A DNA stretch of 64,000 nt from Eretmocerus hayati (GCA_029851415.1 CM056743.1:92106501-92170500); one strand, 5' to 3'; shown: positions 11,412 to 23,815, counted from the first letter of the stretch. The notes: generated by a model from the sequence alone, not told the origin. Numbers and translations are program-made.

Positions 11412-14400
11412 TTTTTTTTCCTAAAGTGGAATATGAGGAAAAATCTGATGACAGGCTATCCCTAATGGATCTCCCACCGGCAGACCATAAGCGCTTCCAT
11501 TTTGCTCACCCGGCAAACCGGATGAGCATGAATCCAACGCCCGTGTGCCCTGGGGGCTAAAACCTACTGCTCTCAGCCCTACGATGTTGGCAAGCCATCA
11601 TTGCAGAACTGGGGGCAGCTAACCACTATCTAACCAACCCACCCCGGGACCGCGTTAGCATTACTTCAGGGTGGGAGGCGTATCGCGCGCCATGGGGCGT
11701 TCCTCTTTGGTGTGTTCGCTCTTATGTCTTCTCTCTTCGTCGTCAATAATCACTCTTCAAGTCGTCGTTGTTCGCTATGCAGCGCCCCTTGCTTCGCGCT
11801 ACAATGCCCGTTCTCGCTCTTCTTTTCGGGTGATCGCCGTCTTGATATAGTCGGCGATCTCATCCCATGTCTCTTTGCTGCGGAGCATGAACGGCACTAG
11901 ATTCTCAGGGGTGATCTGATTTCCAAGCCAGTTCGCGAGCTCCGCTCTCTCCACAGCTGTGTTCATGCAACGGAAGAGTGCATGCTCCACATCGTCCCAG
12001 TCTGCCGCACACATCTGACAGACCGGGGTCTCCCTCTTCTGGAACCGCTCCAGGTACTCTCCGAAGCAGCCGTGCCCACTAAACGCTTGCGTCAGCCAGT
12101 AGTCCAGCTCTCCGTGAGCTCGATCGATCCACCTGGCTATGTTGGGGATCAACCTTCGCGTCCACTTCCCTTTCGTTGAGCTCTCCCACTCTTTTCGCCA
12201 CTCTTCGACGGTCTCCCCCCTCTCGACGTCTCGTATGAGGGCCTCACGAGTGGGGTTGAGCACGACTCCATCGCTCTTAAGGGTTTCTTGGCGTTTCCAT
12301 ACCCGCACTCTCTCGGCTGCAAGCAGTCAAATGGATGGTGTACCCGCAAGCACGCAGGCTGCGTGGCTGGACACCGTGCAATAAGCGCTGATCGTCCGTA
12401 GCGCAAAACGCCGCTGGACTGAACCTAGCTTTGCATCGATCACGGACCCTCTAGCTACCTGTCCCCAGATTGGTGCACCGTACAGCATGATGGAATAGCT
12501 CACGGTGCTGAGTAAGGCTCTCCTGTTTGGCTGGGGGCCACCAATATTTGGCATCAGCCGTTGGAGGGCGCCACCAACCCTGTCCGCCTTCAGCGCTGCT
12601 TCTCTGGCTTGTGCCTTGTAGCTCCATTGGTCATCAAACCCAACCCCGAGGTACTTGAGTTCCCTCTTGAGTGGAATCTTGTACCCGTTGATGGAGAACA
12701 CGGGAGTTTCGAAACTTCTCCTCTTGGTGACTAGCATCGCTTCGCACTTGTGTTCGGCAAGCTCCAGCCCGTTCTCAGGGAACCACTGACCAATGCGGTA
12801 AAGAGCTTCATTGGCCACATACTCCACTCGCCACGCGGTTTCGGCGACCACGACTAATGCCGCATCGTCCGCGAAGCCAATGAGTTCTACCCCATTAGGG
12901 AGACTCATGTTCAGGAACTCGTCGTATTGCGTGTTCCATTCGAACGGTCCCGACACGGATCCTTGAGCTATCCCTGCAGATAATTCCAGCTCAACCCTTC
13001 CCTCATCGGTGTCACATACGATCACTCTGTCACGCAGTCCATCGCTGATGACTGCGAGCAGGTAAGGGGGACTCTTCCATCTAGGGACCTATAGATCCGT
13101 TCCCAGCTGGCTGTGTTGAAGGCATTTTTCACATCCAAGCATATTATGGCACGAAATCCTCCCCCTGGTTGGGGAGCCATTGTATGAGCTCTGGGAACTC
13201 TGTCTTGTACGCTTTCTATTGCGTGCATTGTACTGCGCCCCTTTCGGAAGCCAAACTGCATCGGAGACATCCCTCCGCTACGCTCATACTCTTCCTCCGC
13301 CCGGTTCAGTATCATGCGGTCATACATTTTCCCGATGTTGTCCAGCATATGGAGTGGCCGATTCGATGATGGCTCCGCTGGTTCTCCACCCTTTCCTTCG
13401 GGAATGAGAACTAGCTCCTGCCGTTTCCACACTTTCGGATACACTCCCGCAAGGAGACACTTATCAAACAGCTCTGATAGCAGGGTAGGCTGCTCTCGAG
13501 CCACTTTTTCAGGGCTTCGTTGGGGATACCGTCCAACCCCGGGGCCTTACCATTCGCCAAACTCGTAGCGGCTCGTCTTAGCTCTTCTTCGGTGGAGAGG
13601 GGGATTGGCTCGGAGATAAACCCAGGGAATGTGAGTCTGGGCTCCCCTCTCGGGTAGAGTGCCCTGGCAATCCGTAGAACTGACTCTTCGTCAGTTGGCG
13701 CTGTTGGTTCGTCTCTCAAGCGCAATCTGCTCATGACCACCCGGTACGGTGTGCCCCACAGATCTCGATCGACCATGCTGCATAGCTCCGACCAACACTT
13801 CCGTTTGCTGCGACCGATGGCATCTCGGAGAAGCTTCTTCGCCTCTTTGTTGGCCGCTTCGTCTGCTGCCACTGATGGACGCCCACGTTTGCGCGCTCGC
13901 TTCCTCTTAGCGTTTGCACTGCGGCGAAGGTCCCTAATTCCATCGTTCCACCAGTATACTTGCCTCTTCTGGAACCGGGGTTGCTTCCTCCTTGGCATGG
14001 AGGCGTCACGAGCTCGGGTGATGGACCGGATGACGCTCGTTACCGTCTCTCCCGGCGAGAGCTCTTCTCCGGGGGCCTCTGCTTCAAGGATCGCTTCCTT
14101 AAAACTTTCTTCGTCAAGTTCACGGACTTGCCATCCCTCGTTCTGCCGTGCTATTTCTACGTCTCGGCCACCATCTATGTTGAAAAAGATATGACGGTGG
14201 TCGCTGAGCGTTTCCGAATCGAGGACCTGCCACTTCATGACTCGTCTCATCAGCGAAGAGCTAACAAACGTCAAGTCGAGCACTGAGGATGATGCCCCTT
14301 TGTGCCATGTCGCCTTTCCTACCTCATTGAGGCAAACCAGGTCCAGTTGGGCCATGGTTGTTTCCAGCGCGTTACCTCTTCCATCCTCTGGCCCTCCACT

Positions 14401-14629
14401 CCAAGTTGGGGTCTTGCAGTTGAAATCCTCCGCTACTATTGCGAGGCTTCTCCACTGTCTCAAACTATCCTCGAGTTTTCGCAGTTCCCGAAGGAAGACA
14501 TTCATCGGTGCGTTCGGTGAGTAATAGCAGCTATACACCGCAATATCGCCGATGACTCTTCGGGCGAAGCCCGTCCCTTCGGTCGGTCTTTTTGTCTCTG
14601 TAAGGCTCCCGTTTCAGATTTGGATGGCC
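11412..14629 (-). mobile_element. 5'-truncated non-LTR retrotransposon, R1 clade
   Basis: The 3.2-kb insert is flanked by a perfect 15-bp duplication, GTTAATTCGATACTT, at 11397-11411 and 14630-14644. A run of T at the left edge corresponds to a short poly(A) tail of a minus-strand element, as expected of target-primed reverse transcription. A 3' untranslated region fills about 11420-11798. The coding part contains the C-terminal half of an AP-type endonuclease, a reverse transcriptase and a C-terminal zinc knuckle. The N-terminal endonuclease half and any ORF1 are missing, which is typical 5' truncation. Assignment to the R1 clade rests on domain order and motif style and was not searched. 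Confidence 0.85.
11799..14538 (-). pseudogene. R1-clade ORF2 remnant (endonuclease C-part, reverse transcriptase, zinc knuckle)
   Basis: Four open pieces in order make one broken polyprotein. The first (14538-13411) carries the end of the AP endonuclease: DFN near its start and the closing SDH motif. A linker and the start of the reverse transcriptase follow. The second (13504-13022) has the fingers and palm with QFGFRKGRST and DVKNAF. The third (13025-12327) has the catalytic GFADDAALVV. The fourth (12308-11799) ends with a CxxC...H...C knuckle (CQMC...VEHALFRC). Breaks are a frameshift near 13500, another near 13025 and an in-frame TGA at 12327-12329. Upstream of 14538 the frame meets a stop near 14616. 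The element cannot make a working protein. Confidence 0.85.
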
Positions 14630-14790
14630 GTTAATTCGATACTTATATAGATCTCAAGGTCATACTTGATGGTGGCCAAGGATCTCCCAAATCAAGTTTA
14701 GCAACTTCTCCATACCCCGAGGATGATACTGAAAGAAAAGGATTAAGTCATGAGCAGACTGAGAAGGTCTCATTACATGTGATTGAATGA
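14630..14790 (+). pseudogene. Decayed coding frame, right part, after the R1 insertion
   Basis: After the second copy of the target site, the frame begun left of the R1 element continues as FDTYIDLKVILDGGQGSPKS and runs to a TGA at 14788-14790. The codon phase joins that of the left part when the R1 insert and one target copy are removed. The stop at the join (TAA within the target site) predates the insertion. The family is not recognised. Confidence 0.45.
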
Positions 14791-14887
14791 AAATTTCTAC
14801 CATGGAATATTGGGAATTTATCTAGTTCCCCACCGTCTTTCGAGATCAACAAGACCAAAGAATCAACTTGTACATAAAAAGTACTCT

Positions 14888-16083
14888 CAAAAAAATGTAC
14901 AGGCCGATCCATCAAATGCTGTGCGACGAGATACGATTTTTCAGGTCAAAAATCTGAATTTCCTTACTGAAATGTCTCAGAACTCGAAAAATATCGATAA
15001 TTGCAAACAATCACAACAATACTTTCTTGTTCGAATTAAAAAATTACATCAGATGAGTGAATGAAATATTTCAAGAATCACGAAAAAGTATCACTAGACA
15101 TTTATTACGGTGCTCAGGAGAGGATGATAGGTTGAACAAAATTGTCACCAAAAACTGAACACGTGGTGATTTAGTACTATGCTCAAGGAACAAAATCCCA
15201 TTCCAACCGAAATGGAGCAATCCCCTTTTTTGAAATGCGAGCTCAATCCGTATTTTCAAATGTTAATCAAATGAAGCTGTTTCAGCACTTTTACTTGTCA
15301 AGACCATAACAGCTCCTAAAGCTTATAACTCAGACGTATTCCAATTATTTTCAACGTACTTTAGCTCATTTTGGAGCTTATTTCAAATCTTCAGAATGAT
15401 CTGAAGTGAGTTCAGTTTCAACAAACTAGAGTCGAGGAACCTCATTTTGAATCAATACCCGAGATTTCCTCTCCTAACGATTTGAGACTTTTTGAGCTCC
15501 TTAACTCCTGAGGTAGCTCAAGCCTACCGTGTTCAATTCAAGCTCACATTAGCTTATTTCGAAGGTTTTTGAATAAGCTTCAAAATGAGCTGAAGTACGT
15601 TGGAAAATATCGAGATTCATTGAATTTATAGGCTTTGGGAGCCATTATTGTCTCGACAGGTATTTTGCTCAAAATAGCTCCGTTTGATTAACACGTAAAA
15701 AGTCGAGTCAATCTCGCATTCCAAGAAAAGGGATTGCTCCATTTCGGTTGGAACGGGATTTTGATCCTTTAGCATAGTACTAAATCACCGCGTGATCAGT
15801 TACTGGTGACAATTTTGTTCAACCTATCGTCCTTTCCCGAGCACCGTGTTATATAACTATATTTAGTCCAACTATTCAAGTAAAAATCTTCGACTTTTGA
15901 TTCTTTGGTTCACTAAGCCGATGTAATTTTTTAATCTGAACAAAAAAATATTCCTGTGATTTTTTTCAAGTATTGATGTTTTCTAATTTTGGAGCATTTT
16001 AGCGAAAAATTTAGATTTTTGACTCGAGAAAATATATCTAGTCACGCAGAATTTGATGGAACGGTCTGTAAATTTTTTGGGGG
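14888..16083. repeat. Large foldback with two inverted-repeat layers
   Basis: The outer arms (about 14888-15060 and 15895-16083) pair through landmarks such as AAAAAATTACATC against GATGTAATTTTTTA, and CCATCAAAT against ATTTGATGG. Inner arms (about 15101-15400 and 15580-15854) pair through GGTGATTTAGTACTATGCT against AGCATAGTACTAAATCACC. The centre (about 15400-15580) is rich in AGCTCA/TGAGCT motifs. No transposase frame is present. It could be one long hairpin element, or a hairpin element inserted at the centre of another. Confidence 0.7.
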
Positions 16084-16985
16084 TCCTATTATGGTTTTCC
16101 ACAAAATGACGGATAAGTTTGGCAATTGGGCGAAGGGGACGCAGAGTAGTAGACAAAAATGTTCGAAAATTCTTCTTTTCGGAAAAACTGATTACGCTAT
16201 CGGGTTTAGATCGGAAAAATATATAAATCCAGATCTTCAGCCTTCCATGATTTTTTAGGCCAGATTTCAAAATTAGGGTGGAATCTCTACCGGAAAGATG
16301 GAGAAAACACAAAACGTGTTCGGAAGGTCCGATTACACATCATGATAGAATATTCAATTAGCACTCAACTTCAAAAGAAATTCATTTTTGACGAAATTAG
16401 AAAGACTACTTATTCTATTCAGAAGATCACAGTATGCGAATCGAAAAGATTATAACAGGGAACATGAACAACCACTAAATTCGAACGAAGATTGAATGTC
16501 CATTCAATTTACATATGCATTTTTAGAATCCAATACATTTATCTGGAGCTTTTATAAGCCGAGCAACGCGAGGCGATTCGCTAGTATCAGAAATTAAGCT
16601 GACGGCATCACTTAAATCACTTCATGACAACAATATTATAGTAAACACAGCCTGATAATTGTTTTTGATCTTCATAAACTTATGAAGTGGTACATTCAAA
16701 ATTCAACTCATGCCCATCCATGACTTTGTTGATACACAAGAAGGAACCGATCAAACTATCTTCGAAGAAGAGCTTTTATCATGTTCTGAGGTTAAAGTGC
16801 ACTTTGATATACTTCAAAACTGAAAGTCATCCTTGGCAAAACCTATAGCATCTTTTCTAATAACCTGAAGACCCCTATTTCCATTCACAGTCACAATACA
16901 TCAAACTTATAATGCCATACATCAGGTTAATCAGGACCGATATAGCTGCACAAGTTCATACTACCCTGGTAAAATTTTTGAATGA
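16084..16985. other. Non-coding stretch, nothing recognised
   Basis: AT-rich sequence without a supported gene, lying between the foldback and the GATAC-rich minisatellite. Confidence 0.4.
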
Positions 16986-16989
16986 GTTC

Positions 16990-19550
16990 CACATGTGTAC
17001 CACATGGTATCCCATGCGTATATAAAACGATACCAATGAGATATCATGAAATACCATGAAATTGTATGAAAGATGGAGAATCGACTATTTTATGACTGAG
17101 AATTCCAAAAAAAACTGACAAACGACTCCCCTGATCACCGGTTGACTCGGAAGAGCTGAAAGGGGAAATTTTATAACCCATGAGATACTATACGATACTG
17201 TACGGTACTCCGTGAGGATTCATATACTCATGAGATACCATGAGACTCTTTGAGATACGGAAGACAAGGGAAAATGGTCAATTTCATGAGTGAGAAATCC
17301 AGAAGGAACTGAAAAATGACTCCCCTGATCATCGGTACACTCGGAAAAGCTGAGGAAGGGAATCGTAGAACCCATGAGATACTATACGATACTGTACGAT
17401 AGTCCGTGAGAACTCATATACTCATTAGATACCACGAGATTCTTTGAGATACGAAAGAGGAGGAAACATGATCATTGTGACATGAATAGTATGGAAGGTC
17501 ATCGATATTATGGAGGGGTGCATCAGGAACATCGATTCTCGGGTTTGGACTCGGCAGAAGATGGAATTTGTGAATGAGCATGATATCGTATGATATCTCA
17601 CAAGTATTTGGACTATGAACCGAAGAGAACCTATGAGATACCATGGGATAATATTCAATAGTCACTCGCAGGAACTAAACTATTTGGAATGACGACACTA
17701 TTACGATTTACGTGGTTCTACGCAATACTACTCAGATATCATGATGTATTCATCTGATTCCATGCTACAATGATGCAATACCATCCGATACTAGTCCGAT
17801 CTGATGGCATACGAATTGAGTACCATAGGATACTCATCCGATTCCATGAGACACCACTGAGATATTGCACGATACTCATTCGATACTGTGGAATACACAT
17901 CAGATACTGTACATTACTTGCCCGGGAATGTGAGGAAGTGATAAGATACCATACAATACTCATCTGATTCCACAACCTGCCAATGGGATGACTATTCTAA
18001 TGGAATGATAGAGGAGACTAATGAAATACCATACGATACTCTCCAGATGACATGGGATACGCATTTTCCGATGTTAACATGATTCAATTTCACACGGTCA
18101 CGATCCCAGCGGATGCCACTCTGGAAACCAAAAGAACCGGAATATGCATGGAATTTGTCCAATTTCACACCTCATCCTATTCCATGCTTCGCGCTCAATA
18201 TACTTATTCGTTTTTGATCCGACATACGTATAAGATATTGTACGATACTTTTCAAATTTCATGGTATACCAATGAGATATCATGGAATACCTGTCTGATA
18301 CTATCACGAAACAATGGGATATTACATTGATACTCCATCCGATCCCATGACCTAACAATAAGATAGCATACGGTACCCGTCCGATCCCATGCGTTACTCA
18401 CGATATTCCGTCCGATACTCTCCCGATCTCATGACATACTAATGCCGTACAACAAGATACTCGTCCGATCCCTTACATACGTACAAGATATTGTACAATA
18501 CTTTTGAGATTCTATGGAATACCAATGAGATATCATGGAATAACTGTCTGATACTATGACGAAACAATGGGATAGCAAATTAATACTCCACCAGATCCCG
18601 TGACCTAACAATAAGACACCATACGGTACTCGTCCGATTCCATGCCTCACTCATGATATTCCGTTTGATACTCTCCCGATCTCATGATATACTAATTCCT
18701 GACAACAAGATACTCGTCCGATCCCATGACATATGTATGAGATATTGTACGATACTTTTGAGTGTTTATGGAATACCAATGAGATATCATGGAATACCTA
18801 TCTGATACTATGACGAAACAATAGGGTATCACATTGATACTCCATCCGATCCCATGACCCACCAATGAGATACCATACGGTATTCGCCCGATTCCATTTC
18901 ATACTCAGGATGTTTCTTCCGATACTCATCCGGTGCTGTGATGCACCAATGAGGTACCACGCGATACTCATCTGATTGAACGACGTACCAATGAGATACT
19001 GTGTAATACTCATCGGATCCCATGACATACCATCGTGATACCATGCGATACTCACGTGATCCTATTAAAAATCAATTTGATACCCTTCGATACTCATCCG
19101 ATCCCAGAGAGATGACCACTAATGAGATCATACGCTACTCGACCGATTCTACGTTACACCCGTAGTATTCCATCCGATACTAGCTCGGTTTCGTGTTGCG
19201 CCAGTGAGGTATTGCGTGATACTCATCCAATCCTATGACTCATATCAATCAGATACTGTACGATACTCATCTTCTGGTCTCATGATGAATTGACGAAGTA
19301 CCTCGCGATACTCATCCGACCCCATGACCCATCGATGAGAATCCATACAGTACTCATGCGATCCTGTGACATTCTAATGAGATGCTATCTGATACTCATC
19401 CGATTCTAGGACATAGCAATGACATACTTTCCGATACTCATCAGACCCCACAACCTGCCAATACGATACTGTCCTATACTAACCCAATGATACAAGAGAC
19501 TAGTGAGATACCATACGATACTATTCCGATAAGCTGCAGACATCTCCCTT
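16990..19550. repeat. Degenerate GATAC-rich minisatellite with higher-order units
   Basis: The 2.5-kb block is built from variants of ATGAGATACCATACGATACTCATCCGATCCC-like text. A ~195-bp unit is repeated at the left end (about 17108 and 17303). A ~253-bp higher-order unit is repeated three times: the motif AAGATATTGTACGATACTTTT or close variants occurs near 18230, 18484 and 18738. Elsewhere the short units are scrambled. Open frames here are by-products of the repetition. Confidence 0.8.
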
Positions 19551-20004
19551 GTGTGATAGCGTGATTATCGCCGCAGTCCACTACTGATCAGTTTCACCTA
19601 ACGAAAAATTATATGGGTAGGAACAATCCATCTCTTTATCCAGATAGGAAAGAGCAGATAAAGCACTATTGATAATCCGTACAGAATCTATTCCTGCGAT
19701 TACTCGGTCTCCGATTTTCTGGAGTACTGTTGCAGCCACTCCGAGACATCAAGTCTGTTGCATCGCTGTATGCTGTACTCCCAGGCCCATGCAACTCAAA
19801 TGGGAGAGCGTGTCCAAGCCGTTTGTCGTAGAATTAGTTCATGTCGTACTCACTCGGCCGTGGTGGCGCTGCCTCCGTACGAAATTGGCTCAGCGCGCTT
19901 GCCAAAGAGGCATGGATATGAACGTCGGGGGCTCAGGGTTCCACCAATGACATATAGTTTCTTTTTTTGATGTCCCAAATGATGTTAAAATCATTTATCA
20001 TCCA
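19551..20004. other. Short GC-richer patch, no gene supported
   Basis: About 19720-19950 is GC-richer than its flanks and is open in two plus-strand frames. I see no family resemblance, no splice frame and no conserved repeat, so nothing is called. Confidence 0.35.
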
Positions 20005-20990
20005 TAGTGTTAACTAACGGAATGAATTTAGAAGACACTAAAAAAAAAAACAAACTCAGAATTTCACTTTGAAATCATGCATCCAGCTTTATCGATCCGA
20101 CGTGTCAATTTTTCTTCACTCCACCACGTTGATTTCAAACATTTTTAAACATTTTCGATTAAAATCTCGCAACAACATTTCTGGTAACGTTAACTAATGG
20201 AATGAAACCAAAAGTCACTGAAAAAAAAAACAAACTTTGAACATCATTTCGAAATCATGCATCTAATTTTATCGATCCGACGCGTCAACTTTTTTTCACT
20301 CGACCACGTGTATTTTGGATATTTTCAAACATTATTGGTTGAAATCTTGCAAATCCATCCCTGATAGTGTTAACCAACGGGATAAATTTCAAAGACACTG
20401 AAAAAAAACAAACTCTGAACGTCACTTGGAAATCATGCATCCAATTTCATCGAGCCGACGCGTCGACTTTTTTTCACTCGACCACGTGTATTTTGAACAT
20501 TTTTAAACATTTTTGGTTGAAATCTTGCAAATACATCCCTGATAGTGTCAACTAACGGGATGGAGCCACAAGTCACTAAAAAAAAAACAAATCCTAAACG
20601 TCACTTTGAAATCATGAATGCAAACTTATCGATCCGACGCGTCGACTTATTTTACTCCACCACGTGTAATTTGAATAATTTTTATAATTTCCGTTTGAGA
20701 ATTTGCAACAACATTCCTGATAGTATTAACAAACGGGATAGAATCCAAAGTTACTAAAAGAAAACACACTCCGACCGACACTTTGAAATCATGCATGCAA
20801 TTTCATCGAGCCGACGCGTCCACTTTTTTTTACTCCACCACCCGTATTAAAAACAATTCTTATAATTTACTGTTGAAATTTTGCAACCACATTCCGGATA
20901 GTAATAATTGAGGGGAATGAATTTGAAGTCCCAAAAAAAAACTCTGACCGTCACTTCGAAATCATGCATGCAATTTTATTGAAACATTTC
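20005..20990. repeat. Tandem repeat, ~179-bp unit, about 5.5 copies
   Basis: The landmark GTTAACTAACGGAATGAA and its variants recur at about 20009, 20189, 20369, 20547, 20725 and 20903, so the unit is 178-180 bp. Each copy also has an A-rich run, GAAATCATGCAT, and a GACGCGTC-like motif followed by a T-run. Divergence is moderate and greatest in the last copy. Confidence 0.85.
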
Positions 20991-21127
20991 CGGTGAGAAT
21001 TTTATTACTCCCTAAGTTACAAATCAGAAAAATCTGAAACACTCAATCCCAAATTTTGTAACGGGATGATTGAGATGAGTTCGAAGTTCATATCGATGAA
21101 AAAGAAGTCATGATATAAATTACTCAC

Positions 21128-21313
21128 CTCCAGGCACCACGTCCTCCGGTCTGAGACGCAACGTTAGATACACCCCTTTCTTCAAAATATTTTTGCCGTT
21201 CCTTGAGACCTTTATTTGAGTTTCGGTAAAATTTAGATAGCAAACACTGCACTCACTTCCTTGAATAGACTCACAATTAGACCCATCCAATGACTCGTTT
21301 CCAATCAACTCTA
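21128..21313 (-). other. Putative protein-coding exon with splice donor
   Basis: On the minus strand about 60 codons are open and end at CCTGGAG|GTGAGT (GT at 21127-21126). The reading includes a CxxC-like pair (ECSVC), then KVSRNGKNILKKGVYLTLRL and PEDVVPG. This looks more like real protein than the surrounding frames. An AG acceptor may lie just upstream (around TTAGAG, near 21314). No neighbouring exon is found because tandem repeats lie on the downstream side. Family not recognised. Confidence 0.35.
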
Positions 21314-21515
21314 ACTATTTTTTCCCAATGGTAGGATTTTTTGGAAACCCGAATCTCTTCACGGTCCGATTGGACGAACAACCGGGTGACACAGTTTTTT
21401 CGATCGCTCGACATTGTAAAAACTTAGCTCAGCAGAATATCATTCCAGAGACGATTACTCTTTGAATGGTATTCCGCAACTAAATTTAAAGCAGTTGTTC
21501 TGAGTCGCATCGGGT

Positions 21516-21785
21516 CTGAGCTCAGAACTTTTGGTACCTGCTTCATTTTGCAGAAAATTTGCTCAGGGATTCGTCATCCTTCGTGCAAGGTGCGAAGCAT
21601 GATGTGAGCTATATATCTCACAGGCAGGAAGAGTTTTGAGAATGTTGAATCTGAGCTCAGAACATATAGCACCTGCCTCAGTTCTCAGAAAATTTGCGTC
21701 GGGCTTGGCTATGTCCTGTGCAAGGTCCAAAGCATGCCGAAAGCAACAAATTTTCCTACCTGTAAGATGCATATCTTACAGGGAG
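21516..21785. repeat. Tandem duplication, ~135-bp unit, two copies
   Basis: CTGAGCTCAGAAC starts copies at 21516 and 21651. Each continues through a CAGAAAATTTGC motif and TGTGCAAGGT, and ends in a small hairpin (ATATATCTCACAGGCAGG and ATGCATATCTTACAGGGAGG). Confidence 0.75.
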
Positions 21786-21923
21786 GGAAAATTGTTTGAA
21801 ATTGATGGTATCATTATTGTGAACGGTACTCCAATGAACAAATTCTACAGAAAAGTTTCAATCGAGTTGCGGTTTCTTTATTATCTCTTCAATTTATCCA
21901 AATATCAAACCCCAAACGATTGA

Positions 21924-22299
21924 TAATTTTTCACAATATTTTTCACGAATTTCAATTTTTTTTGTTATGAATATTAAAATCATTCATGAATAGTTGTTCA
22001 GACTTCTTTTCGATAACTTGCTTTGATAATCGATAACAAAATTATCAATTATTCAAATTTTATCATCAATCAGTAAATTAAATCATCGTTACTGAATTAT
22101 CATCATCAAATAATGATATTATCATTATTCAATGAATATTAGTTGATACGTTAAATTGGTTATTCGATAAATTAGATATCAGGTACTTGAGCCATTTTTC
22201 CAAATCCTGTTGGGCTGAGCAAAAAATGAAGCCCTGCTTTTGAAATGATAATACAGCAGTTACGCCCTTTCAACATCTTATCGTAGCAGTTACGCCTTT
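21924..22299. other. Very AT-rich non-coding stretch
   Basis: Dominated by GATAA/TTATC text with no gene. It precedes the TTAA-flanked MITE. Confidence 0.4.
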
Positions 22300-22303
22300 T
22301 TAA

Positions 22304-22685
22304 GGCGATGCGGTCACCATGCAAGCTGAAAATCATTCCCAACTTTCTCCGATCCTATTGCGATTTGGGCTAAACGACGAGCGCACATTTATTTTTTATC
22401 ATCTAACTCAGATTTCTCCGCCTCTCGTTAACCCCAAATTGCAATAAAATCGGAGACAGTTGGGAATGAAAATGTGGGTATATTATAGGTTAGGAGGTTC
22501 CCGCGCCCGAGTTATTCCCACTTTCCTCCGATTTTCTTGTGATTTGGGCTAAGCGATGGATTGAGGAATACGAGTTGGACAATAAGAAGTATTCGACGAC
22601 TCATCTCACACTCTGAATCATCAAACTTCTTATAAAAGGTGTATTTCCAAGGTCCATGGTCAGGAAGCACGGTGACCGCATCGCC
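22304..22685. mobile_element. TTAA-flanked MITE, piggyBac-like
   Basis: The 382-bp element has perfect 15-bp terminal inverted repeats, GGCGATGCGGTCACC (22304-22318) and GGTGACCGCATCGCC (22671-22685). It is flanked on both sides by TTAA (22300-22303 and 22686-22689). A TTAA duplication is characteristic of the piggyBac superfamily. There is no transposase frame, so it would be non-autonomous. The two CTAA-type motifs (GATTTGGGCTAA) inside may be a subterminal repeat. Superfamily assignment is inferred from the target site only. Confidence 0.7.
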
Positions 22686-22914
22686 TTAACATTCTATCAT
22701 TGCACTTACGCCCTTCCATCGAGTAGATGAAAAGGCGTAATGGCGGTTACGTCCTTTTATCTGCCAGACAGTTCTTGGGGTCTTACGAGAAACGGATTTC
22801 CGGAAGTGGTAGATCTTGGTATAGGGGCTCAAAAAGAGCGAAAAGGGGCATAATGGCGGTTACTCCCTTCCTCCACCCACCCCCTCAATTGTGATTCATC
22901 ATGGAAATACACAT

Positions 22915-23815
22915 GAAAATCATTATTAAGTGGGATTTCCTGGAGTGATTTGGTCCGTTGGTACGAGACAGAGGCGAGGGAAAGGGTATGAGAAAATCCT
23001 TTTCCTTCACGAAGTTGAGATTTTCCATATTTTAATCCACTTTGACGTCCATGATCGTGCTGGATTCGGATTGAGCATCAAATTTTACATGGGAACTGAT
23101 ATTGTGCGTAGTTTCCCGGAATGATTTGGTCCCTTAGTATGAGGGAAAGTAAGGAAAAAACTAAGTGGAAAGGATTCCCTCACTCAAAATTGCAATTTTG
23201 AGTGGCTCGACGTTCTTTGATGTTCTTCTGAATACCGGATCCGGATTTAGCATTGAATTTTACATGAAAAATGATGCTTCGAAGTATTTCCGAGATGATT
23301 TGATCCGTTAGTGCAGGGGGAAGTGAGGAAAAATAGTAAGTGAAAAGGATTTTCCTGCTCGAAAGTGCAATTTTGAGTATTTCAACATACTTTGACGTCC
23401 AAGATAATGCTGAATTTGGATTGAGCATCAAATGTTACATGAAAACTGATATTGTGCGTAGTTCTCCGAGATGATTTGATCGTTAGTATAATGGGAAGTA
23501 AGAAAAAACTAAGTAAAAGGATTCCCTACTCAAAATTGCAATTTTGAGTAGCTTGACGATCTTTGATGTTCTTCTGAATGCCGGAATCGGATTCAGCATT
23601 GAATTTCACATGGGAAATGATGCTTCGAAGTATTTTTCCGAGATTATCTAGTCCGTGATTGCAAGGGGAAGTAAGGAAAAATGGTAAGTAAAAAGGATTT
23701 TCCTGCTTAAAATTGCAATTTTGAGTATTTCAACATACTTTGACGTCCAAGATAACGCTGAATTCAGATTCAGCATCAAATTTTACATGGGAAATGATGC
23801 TTTGTAGAGTTTTTC
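22915..23815. repeat. Tandem repeat, ~175-bp unit arranged as ~350-bp dimers
   Basis: Two alternating monomer types recur. One carries GATATTGTGCGTAGTT (near 23098 and 23448). The other carries GATGCTTCGAAGTATTT (near 23272 and 23620). Both share CTCAAAATTGCAATTTTGAGT, itself palindromic, and an AAGTAAGGAAAAA tract. About five monomers are present. Confidence 0.8.

Noticed and set aside
13169..14524. Plus-strand open frames of up to 153 codons
   Set aside because: They are shadows of the minus-strand R1-clade coding sequence.
19669..19970. Overlapping 93- and 70-codon plus frames in a GC-richer patch
   Set aside because: Two competing frames, no splice sites and no recognisable domain.
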